Shown: piece after piece, positions 14,235-20,230 of the stretch
Layout of the letters: each line of letters begins with the position of its first letter
Numbering within the stretch: position 1 is the stretch's first letter
Origin: a bacterium
GTDB lineage: Bacteria; Planctomycetota; UBA11346
NCBI GenBank assembly: GCA_020049615.1
Contig: JAIFKN010000080.1
Span: 1-20,230, forward strand
Reading direction: 5' to 3'
DNA: 20,230 nucleotides
Made by a program: the position numbers and the translations under genes
Notes under the pieces: generated by a model
The model's input: the letters and a program-made list of their open reading frames with translations, nothing else
Database searches by the model: none
What the model was told of the DNA's origin: nothing

Positions 14235-15611
14235 TCAGTGCATCTGCTCGAGCGACAGGCCCTTGGTCTCGCGGATCCGCGCCAGCACGAACCACAGTCC
14301 GAGCGCCGCGAACAGCGCGTAGATGGCGTAGCTCGCGCCCAGGCCGAGGTGCTCTGCCATGGGCGGGAAGGTGCTGGAGATGGCGTAGTTGGCGACCCAC
14401 TGCAGGCAGGCGGCGAGGGCGAGCGCCGCGCCGCGGATGCGGTTGGGGAACATCTCGCCGAGCAGCACCCACACCACCGGTCCCCAGCTGAAGCCGAAGG
14501 CGATGACGAAGCCGTTGGCGCCGACCAGGGCCAGCACCGCCAAGGCCCCGGTGAGGGCCGGGCGCCCCTCCGCATCCAGCGGGGCGGCGAAGAATGCGAG
14601 CGCCATCAGGCCCAGGCACACGGCCATCGCCGCCGAGCCGATCACCAGCAGCGGTTTGCGGCCGAAGCGGTCGATGGAGGCGATGGCGATGAAGGTGGTG
14701 AGGATGTTGGCCACGCCGGTCAGGACGTTGAGCAGCATGGCCTGCTCCTCGCCGAAGCCGACGCTCTGCCACAGGCTGGTGCCGTAGTAGAAGATGACAT
14801 TGATGCCAGAGAGCTGCTGCAGCAGGGAGAGGGCGATGCCGATCCACACCACCGGCAGGAGCCAGGTGCCCGAAGCGCGCAGGTCGCGCAGGCGCGGCGG
14901 GACCCAGGCGGCGAGCGAGGAACGGATCCCGGCCAGTTCGGCGTCGGCCGTCGCCGGATCGATGCGCTGCAGCACCGCCAGAGCCTCGGCATCGCGTCCG
15001 CGGGCGACGAGATAGCGCGGCGACTCGGGCACCAGCCAGGCCCCGATGCCGTAGAGGATCGACGGCAGGAGTTCGCTCCAGAACATCCAACGCCAGGCGG
15101 CGGCTCCGAGGATCGGCTCGGACGCCGACCCAGCGGCGCGGCTCAGCGCCCAATTGACCAGGAGAGCGGCGAAGATGCCGCTGACGATGGCGAGCTGCTG
15201 CAGTGAACCGAGCCGGCCGCGCAGACGCGCCGGCGCGACTTCGGCGATGTAGGCCGGCGCCACCACGCTGGCCGCCCCGACGGCGATGCCGCCCAGCAGC
15301 CGCCAGACGATGAAGTCCCACACCGTGAACGGCAGCCCGCTTCCGAGCGAACTGATGGCGAACAGCACGGCTGCGCCAAGCATCACCGGCCGGCGTCCGA
15401 TCCGGTCGGCCAGCGGCCCGGCGGCCAGCGCCCCGGCCGCCGAGCCGAGCAGGGCGAGCGACACCGACTGGCCGATGGTCCACGGGCCGACCTGGAAGTG
15501 GGCGCGCAGCGCCTCGACCGCACCGTTGATGACCGCCGTGTCGAAGCCGAAGAGGAAGCCGCCCATCGCCGCGGCGGCGGCGAGCAGGATGACGAAGGGG
15601 TTGCCGTGCAT
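14235..15611 (-). CDS. Sugar-porter family MFS transporter (XylE/GlcP-like)
   Basis: 458 residues with twelve predicted membrane spans. Sugar-porter signatures are all present: GFDTAVINGA (22-31), DRIGRRP (69-75), RLLGGIAVGAASVVAPAYIA with EVAPARLRGRL (104-134), PESPRYLV (195-202), QQLSGINVIFYYG (265-277), DRFGRKP (314-320), and WVLLGEMFPNRIRG (381-394) before ETKG (448-451). These are usually proton symporters for hexoses or pentoses; some carry disaccharides. It is the third gene of the LacI-glycosidase-transporter unit, 61 bp downstream of the glycosidase, and faces GH94. Inferred role: uptake of the mono- or disaccharide released outside the inner membrane. No clear Shine-Dalgarno precedes ATG 15611, but the first membrane helix begins at once, supporting the start. 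Confidence 0.95.
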   Translation of the reverse strand: MHGNPFVILLAAAAAMGGFLFGFDTAVINGAVEALRAHFQVGPWTIGQSVSLALLGSAAGALAAGPLADRIGRRPVMLGAAVLFAISSLGSGLPFTVWDFIVWRLLGGIAVGAASVVAPAYIAEVAPARLRGRLGSLQQLAIVSGIFAALLVNWALSRAAGSASEPILGAAAWRWMFWSELLPSILYGIGAWLVPESPRYLVARGRDAEALAVLQRIDPATADAELAGIRSSLAAWVPPRLRDLRASGTWLLPVVWIGIALSLLQQLSGINVIFYYGTSLWQSVGFGEEQAMLLNVLTGVANILTTFIAIASIDRFGRKPLLVIGSAAMAVCLGLMALAFFAAPLDAEGRPALTGALAVLALVGANGFVIAFGFSWGPVVWVLLGEMFPNRIRGAALALAACLQWVANYAISSTFPPMAEHLGLGASYAIYALFAALGLWFVLARIRETKGLSLEQMH

Positions 15612-15635
15612 GGGCGCACCATCGCCACCGGGCGG

Positions 15636-15659
15636 CCTCCGGCCAGCGGAGAGCGGAGG
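15636..15659. other. Possible intercistronic hairpin between glycosidase and transporter genes
   Basis: CCTCCG and CGGAGG are separated by 12 bases in the 61-bp gap. There is no T-run, so a full terminator is unlikely. It could trim expression of the downstream transporter or stabilise mRNA ends; a chance occurrence is also possible. Confidence 0.25.
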
Positions 15660-15672
15660 TGCCAGGACCCGA

Positions 15673-18600
15673 CTAGCGGTTGGCGAGCCGTCCGAGGATC
15701 ACCAGATCGTCGGCATCGGGGCCAAGCTTGCCGATGCCGAAGACGCCGCCCTTCTCCTCCAGGCCGGCGAAGACGATGCGCAGCTCGATCGCACTGGCCA
15801 GGCGCTGCAGGGCCGGGATGGCGCTGGTGTCGGCGCTGGCCGGGATGCCCGAGCTGGCCTGCAGGTTGCCCTGGTTGTCGAGCGGCTTCGCGGCGGTGAA
15901 GGGCGCCTCACCGACCTTGATGCCTCCCTGCCACACTTCCAGGCGCGGCTTCAGTTCGCCGCCCGACCAGAAGCCGCAATCGACCCGCTTGATGTCCAGG
16001 GCCTTGCCCGAAACCGGGTTCAACGCGATGGCGTAGTGGTAGGGGGTCTTCGCCATGTGCCCGCCACCGGCCCAGGTGCCGGCGCCGTCGATGTTGTAGT
16101 GCTCGTTGTCTTCAAGCAGGTTCGGCACCGAGGCCTGCAGGGTGGTCGGCTGGACCACCGGCATGCGCGCGGTGGGCGGGATGGGCACGCCCTTCCAGTG
16201 CCGCTTCTCCTGGCCTGCCTGCGCCTTGGCGAAGTTCCACGCCAGCAACGGCAGCACCGTGCCGGTCGGGAAGCGCAGTTCGATGCTGCCCGAGGCGCCG
16301 CGGATCGTGCTGCCATCGGCTGCCGCCAGGTCCTTGACCGTGATCGTGGTCGTACCCTCGTCCATGATCTCGGAGACGTTCACCGTCCATTCCAGGCCAT
16401 GGCTGCCCGGTACCATCGCCACGGTGCAGCCCTGCGCCTGGGTCGCCCCAGACAGCGTCACGTCGGCCGAGGTGAAGGCCTTGGGCGGGCGGGTGAAGGC
16501 GACGCGGAAGCGCAGCGGCAGGCCGCTGGCCGGCACCGTCTGACCGGGCTCGGGATTGACCAGCGCCTGCGGTGCGGCGTCGGCGAAGCTGACGCCTTCG
16601 AACACCCAGCAGAACACCGAGGCCGGCGGCAGGCCCTGGGCGGCACCGCGAGCGGCATCGAGGGTGAAGTCCCTGGTCGCCACCGTCGCCGGCAGTTCGC
16701 GACTGGCGAGGCGGATGTTCTCGGCGTCCAGGTTGTTGGCCTGCGGGTCACCGGTCAGCGTGTGCAGCGTCACCTTCTTCGCCGCGCTGATCGGCAACCG
16801 CAGGGTCAGCGGCGTCGGCGCGTCGAGGCGGCGCGAGATCGCGAAGATGCTCAGCCGGTCGCCCTTCCGGCTGGCGTAGGCCGCCACCTCGGGCATCGCG
16901 TCCATGGCCGGGCGGCGGCCGACCGCCGGTGCCGCGCGCACCGGCATGCGCTCGGTGACCACGCCCAGCACCTCGCCGGCCCCGTGGTTGTTCCACATGG
17001 TCAGGCTCTGCCAGGCCGGATAGGCCTGGCCGCCATTGCGATGGTCGGCGTGCGAGGTCCAGTAGTTGCGGTTGCGGCTGAAGGTGAAGAAGTTCTGCAG
17101 CTGGGCGCCCTGGTAGGTGAAGCCGAGGAAGCAGTCGAGGGTCGAACTGCCGCCGACCAGCGACTTCATCACCCGGCTCTCGCCCTCGACCAGCTGCGGC
17201 GTCATGCGAACGCCGTTGAGGCCATCGAGGTTGTAGCCGGGGCCGGCCTCATAGCTGCCGATGAAGAAGGGCCGGTTGCCGGCCGCCGCATGCTCGTCGG
17301 CCTCGCGACGCAGGCGGATCGCCGTGGGTATGCCATCCTGAGCCGGGTAGTTCAGCGTCTTGGCCAGGGCGGGCAGGAAGTCGCCGCTGGGGTCCTCGCC
17401 GGCATCCCAGCCGCCGTTGTAGGTCGCGACCAGCACATGCCGGCTGGACGGCGAACGCTTCGCCGCCTGATAGCCGAAATCGTTGACCGCCCAGCCGCCG
17501 AGCACGAACTCGGTCTTCTGTTCCATCGTCTTGGTCCAGTAGGGGCTGCGCTTCAGCACCTGGATGGTGTATTCCTGGAACATGCCGTAGATCGCGCCGG
17601 CTCCGTGTGTCTTCTTGGTCACCGCGTCCGGCATCTCCATCCAGGCGAGGTTGAACGGCATGATCGGATTCCAGTTCTCGTTGCTGAATTCGAGCAGCAG
17701 CTTCGGGAACTCGTCGATATACGGCTTCGCCTGGCCGTGCTGCACGCGGCGCCAGGCCCACGGCTTGGACTTGGGCGTGTCCTTGGCCGGGTCGTAGGGC
17801 GCGGCGAGGTACTCGACCAGGCCGAGCCATTCCTCCTCCTGCAGGGTGAACTCCAGTTGCAGCCACGGCGAGACGCCCATCTCGCGGAACTCTTTCAGCA
17901 GTGCCGACAGGTTGCCGCGGCTGTAGGTGTCCTTGCCGCTGCTGAGACCGGTCAGCGGATGGCCGAGCAGGTTGTCGAGCGTGTACCCCTGGGTCTTGCA
18001 GGTGTCATGGGTGCGGATCGCCCCCATGCCGCTGGCCTTGAGCGCGGCGCGGTCGGCGGCGTCGTGGCGCACCAGGCCGACGTCCTTGGGATAGACGCGG
18101 AAGTTGTCCAGCCACACCGTGCCGGGGGCATTCCACTGCAGGCCCATCTGACCGACCGAGCCGCTCTGGTCGAGCTTGCGTGGCACAGTGAACTCGGCGG
18201 TGAACTTCTGCCACGTGCCGGTCATCGCGAAGTCGATCGGCTTGAACTCGCCGCCCATCGGCCCGGTGAGGTGGAAGCGCAGGGTCGGCTCGGCCAGGCC
18301 CTCCTGCCGTGCCAGCACCTCGACGACATAGGTGCGCGCCGGATCCAGCACCTGGTACCAGTCCTGGGTCAGGTCGGCGTGGTTGTATTTGCGGATCGCC
18401 AGGGTTCCCGCCTCACGGCTGTCGATGCGTAGGCAGGTGGTGCCGCCGTCGAGCACCTCCGTGGGCAGGGCGCCGGGATGCTGCACCAAGGTGAAGGGGT
18501 GCTCGCGCGCCTGCCAGGCCCCGGCCGGGGTGAACATCGGCGCGTAGTCGGGCGGTGCCGCGCCGTGGGTGCCATGCAGACGCGGGGCGAAGTCGGTGCG

Positions 18601-19440
18601 CGCCAGGCTGTGCGCCGTCTTGGCCAGCAGCGCCATGTCGCCGGGCAGGAAGGCGAAGCGGTCGCCGCCGCCCTCGCTGCCCATCTCGATGAACTGGCCC
18701 TTGTGGGTCGCGGGATCGGTGAACGAGCGCTCGATGCGGTAGCCGGCGAGGTCGCCACCCGCCGCCTGCCAGGAGGCGGTGATCAGCCCGGTGGCGGGAT
18801 CGCAGGTGGCCTGGAAGCCGGCGACCGCCGCTGGCACGCTGCCGGTGGCCTTCTCGTCCAGGCGCGGTGCGCCCTGGGTGAAGGCGTTGCCCGGCTTGGC
18901 GCGCTTGTCCCCGGCGATATCCGGGTGGACGATCCGCATCGCGGCCGAGCGTACCCCAAAACGACCGGCCTTGTCCACCGCGCGCACGCACAGCCACCAC
19001 TGCTGGCCGGGCCGCGACCAGTCCTCCATGACGAACTCGCCGCGCGTGGCGCTGGCCGGCACCAGACCGTCGGCGACATGGTTCCACTCGCTGCGCTCGT
19101 GGCTCTTGACGACGCCACGCAGCTTCTGCACCAGTTTGCCGTCCTCGATGCGCAGGATGCGGACGGTGGCGCCATTCCACCAGCCGCCGGGATAGCTGTC
19201 ATACCAGTCGAGCGTGGGCGAGATCAGCTTGCCGACCGCCGCCTCGCTGACCGCGAAGCGGTTGGACGCCCAGTACATCGGCTCGCAATTGAAATCGACC
19301 AGTTCGTGCCGCGGGCCGGTGGTGGCGGTGTAGGCTCCGGGATTCGGGGCCACGGCATGCGGGGTCACGCGCAGCACCGCCGGCTCTTCGGCAGCCAGGC
19401 AGGCGAGGACGGCGAGGGTGGGGACGAGGTGGCGGATCAT
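15673..19440 (-). CDS. Large exported putative clan GH-A glycoside hydrolase with Fn3, CBM-like and Ig-like modules
   Basis: 1255 residues. The N terminus (MIRHLVPTLAVLACLAAEEP) is a short export signal; VLAC with C14 could be a lipobox. Modules by eye: Fn3-like strands (about 200-300), a jelly-roll CBM-like domain (about 305-450, ending TVWLDNFRVY), a TIM-barrel-like catalytic region (about 455-860), an Ig-like domain (about 975-1075) and a C-terminal beta domain (about 1080-1255) ending in GIGKLGPDADDLVILGRL. The catalytic pair is inferred: E588 in LEFSNENWN as acid/base and E731 in IGSYEAGPGY as nucleophile, spaced as in retaining clan GH-A enzymes. I cannot assign a GH family or substrate. 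The start is set by AGGAAG five bases before the ATG, and the ATG overlaps the regulator's stop as ATGA, so the two are translationally coupled. The frame upstream of 19440 is regulator shadow. Confidence 0.87.
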   Translation of the reverse strand: MIRHLVPTLAVLACLAAEEPAVLRVTPHAVAPNPGAYTATTGPRHELVDFNCEPMYWASNRFAVSEAAVGKLISPTLDWYDSYPGGWWNGATVRILRIEDGKLVQKLRGVVKSHERSEWNHVADGLVPASATRGEFVMEDWSRPGQQWWLCVRAVDKAGRFGVRSAAMRIVHPDIAGDKRAKPGNAFTQGAPRLDEKATGSVPAAVAGFQATCDPATGLITASWQAAGGDLAGYRIERSFTDPATHKGQFIEMGSEGGGDRFAFLPGDMALLAKTAHSLARTDFAPRLHGTHGAAPPDYAPMFTPAGAWQAREHPFTLVQHPGALPTEVLDGGTTCLRIDSREAGTLAIRKYNHADLTQDWYQVLDPARTYVVEVLARQEGLAEPTLRFHLTGPMGGEFKPIDFAMTGTWQKFTAEFTVPRKLDQSGSVGQMGLQWNAPGTVWLDNFRVYPKDVGLVRHDAADRAALKASGMGAIRTHDTCKTQGYTLDNLLGHPLTGLSSGKDTYSRGNLSALLKEFREMGVSPWLQLEFTLQEEEWLGLVEYLAAPYDPAKDTPKSKPWAWRRVQHGQAKPYIDEFPKLLLEFSNENWNPIMPFNLAWMEMPDAVTKKTHGAGAIYGMFQEYTIQVLKRSPYWTKTMEQKTEFVLGGWAVNDFGYQAAKRSPSSRHVLVATYNGGWDAGEDPSGDFLPALAKTLNYPAQDGIPTAIRLRREADEHAAAGNRPFFIGSYEAGPGYNLDGLNGVRMTPQLVEGESRVMKSLVGGSSTLDCFLGFTYQGAQLQNFFTFSRNRNYWTSHADHRNGGQAYPAWQSLTMWNNHGAGEVLGVVTERMPVRAAPAVGRRPAMDAMPEVAAYASRKGDRLSIFAISRRLDAPTPLTLRLPISAAKKVTLHTLTGDPQANNLDAENIRLASRELPATVATRDFTLDAARGAAQGLPPASVFCWVFEGVSFADAAPQALVNPEPGQTVPASGLPLRFRVAFTRPPKAFTSADVTLSGATQAQGCTVAMVPGSHGLEWTVNVSEIMDEGTTTITVKDLAAADGSTIRGASGSIELRFPTGTVLPLLAWNFAKAQAGQEKRHWKGVPIPPTARMPVVQPTTLQASVPNLLEDNEHYNIDGAGTWAGGGHMAKTPYHYAIALNPVSGKALDIKRVDCGFWSGGELKPRLEVWQGGIKVGEAPFTAAKPLDNQGNLQASSGIPASADTSAIPALQRLASAIELRIVFAGLEEKGGVFGIGKLGPDADDLVILGRLANR

Positions 19441-20230
19441 GGCTGCTTCCTGGGCGGGGCGCACGAGGCGCGGATGATGAGTCTGGATGCGATCGGGGGC
19501 GGCAAGACGGGACTGGCCCCGGCGAGGACGGCCAGCACATGCCGGGCTGCAACGATGCCGATGTCCTCCCACTGCTGGCTGATGCTGGTCAGGGCCGGGC
19601 GGGCGAGCGGCGCCTGCAGGTCATCGATGCCGATCAGCGAACGGTCGTCGGGCACGCGCAGGCCGCGCGCATGCCAGTCGTCCAGCACCGCCAGGGCCAC
19701 CAGATCGCTGCCGGCCAGCACCGCCGGCGCATCGCGGCCGGCCCAGGCGCTGCGCAGATGCGCCACCGTCGCCTCGGCCCCGGCCTCGAGGCCGGGGTCC
19801 GGCCCGAGGTCGATGGCCGACCAGCGCAGCCCGTGGCGGGCCGCGGCGCGCCGCGCCAGCGCCAGGCGGTCGTCACCCCGCTGGTGATCGACCCAGGCCA
19901 CGACACGGTGGCCGAGGCCGGCGAGATGGGCGCAGGCCGCATCGAGCCCAGGCGCCAGATCGCAACGGGCCACCGCAGCCGAGGCGGCCCCGTGCATCAA
20001 GCCGATATAGGCGCCACGACAGCCGCGCTCGACCTCGGTACGCTCCGCTGCGGACAGGCTGAGCAGGGAGATGACGCCGGCCACCTGCCGCCGCGCCAAG
20101 GCGTCGATGGCCGGCTGATGTCCTGGCCTGCCCAAGCGATGCACGCCGAGGAACACCGGATCGTAGGCGGCCAGTTCGAGGGTCAGCTCGACCCCATGCA
20201 GCAGACGGATGTGCCAGGGGTGCCACCACA
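19437..20230 (-). CDS. LacI/GalR-family transcriptional regulator, effector-binding part; N terminus beyond window
   Basis: 264 residues are visible and the frame runs open to the window edge; the helix-turn-helix must lie outside. The periplasmic-binding-protein-like sensor fold is recognisable from IRLLHGVELTLELAAYDPVF, the GLGHRVVAWVDH strand, AVLAGSDLVALAVLDDWHARG with LRVPDDRSLIGIDD, and PALTSISQQWEDIG, which match the conserved C-terminal half of LacI/GalR proteins. These bind a sugar and usually repress the adjacent catabolic operon. The stop codon overlaps the glycosidase start by 4 bp, so regulator, glycosidase and transporter form one unit. Because the DNA-binding domain is not seen, another regulator type carrying the same sensor fold (for example a GntR-LacI hybrid) is not excluded. 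Confidence 0.88.
   Translation of the reverse strand, partial: WWHPWHIRLLHGVELTLELAAYDPVFLGVHRLGRPGHQPAIDALARRQVAGVISLLSLSAAERTEVERGCRGAYIGLMHGAASAAVARCDLAPGLDAACAHLAGLGHRVVAWVDHQRGDDRLALARRAAARHGLRWSAIDLGPDPGLEAGAEATVAHLRSAWAGRDAPAVLAGSDLVALAVLDDWHARGLRVPDDRSLIGIDDLQAPLARPALTSISQQWEDIGIVAARHVLAVLAGASPVLPPPIASRLIIRASCAPPRKQP
19446..19451 (-). promoter_or_regulatory. Shine-Dalgarno site of the exported glycosidase gene
   Basis: AGGAAG on the minus strand with a 5-bp spacer to ATG 19440, located inside the last codons of the LacI-type gene. It decides the start of the glycosidase. Confidence 0.8.

Noticed and set aside
11666..14575. 969-codon open frame on the minus strand across GH94 and the end of the transporter gene
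   Set aside because: It is antisense to a full-length, unambiguous GH94 gene; its translation is low-complexity and unlike any family.
15286..18432. 1048-codon open frame on the plus strand, antisense to the exported glycosidase
   Set aside because: Composition is typical of the reverse complement of a GC-rich gene, with no recognisable domain, and the opposite strand has signal peptide, Shine-Dalgarno and conserved motifs.

Overview
The window is a very GC-rich, densely coding bacterial chromosome segment. It holds twelve protein genes (two cut by the window edges) and two structured intergenic repeat elements. I see no tRNA, rRNA, CRISPR array, transposase or phage gene. The gene mix includes a Hanks-type kinase fused to receiver domains, a bacilliredoxin, an EboE homologue, a GH94 phosphorylase and a large secreted Fn3/CBM-bearing glycosidase. 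Few genes have Shine-Dalgarno sites. This would suit a PVC-type lineage (Planctomycetota/Verrucomicrobiota) or a similar environmental bacterium, but that is an impression and was not tested phylogenetically.

Left block, minus strand (1-4000): an uncharacterised protein, an ArsR-type regulator fused to a SAM-dependent methyltransferase, and the first 611 codons of cobalamin-dependent methionine synthase (metH). The regulator has a perfect 8-bp inverted repeat lying across its own putative promoter. This looks like a methionine/SAM-cycle control unit of the SahR kind. The gap between regulator and metH (1833-1962) is filled almost exactly by a palindromic element built of 7-bp repeats. A second, related element with telomere-like CCCTAAC repeats (4032-4199) separates the uncharacterised gene from the next block.

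Centre block, plus strand (4197-11754): eboE (metabolite-traffic TIM barrel), a small methyltransferase overlapping it, a processive membrane glycosyltransferase of family 2, a bacilliredoxin, a Ser/Thr kinase fused to receiver, Hpt-like and receiver modules, tsaB (tRNA t6A synthesis) and alr (alanine racemase). Spacings run from an 11-bp overlap to about 60 bp, so several of these are probably co-transcribed.

Right block (11840-20230): a sugar-utilisation locus. A plus-strand GH94 disaccharide phosphorylase converges on a minus-strand operon of a LacI-type regulator (partial), a 1255-residue exported putative glycoside hydrolase (4-bp ATGA overlap with the regulator) and a sugar-porter MFS transporter. 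The simplest reading is that the secreted enzyme cuts a polysaccharide, the porter imports the product, GH94 splits it with phosphate to a sugar-1-phosphate, and the LacI protein senses a related sugar. The substrate cannot be read from the sequence.

The most unusual observations are the paired heptad-repeat elements that sit precisely at gene borders and supply start codons, and the kinase-REC-Hpt-like-REC fusion.
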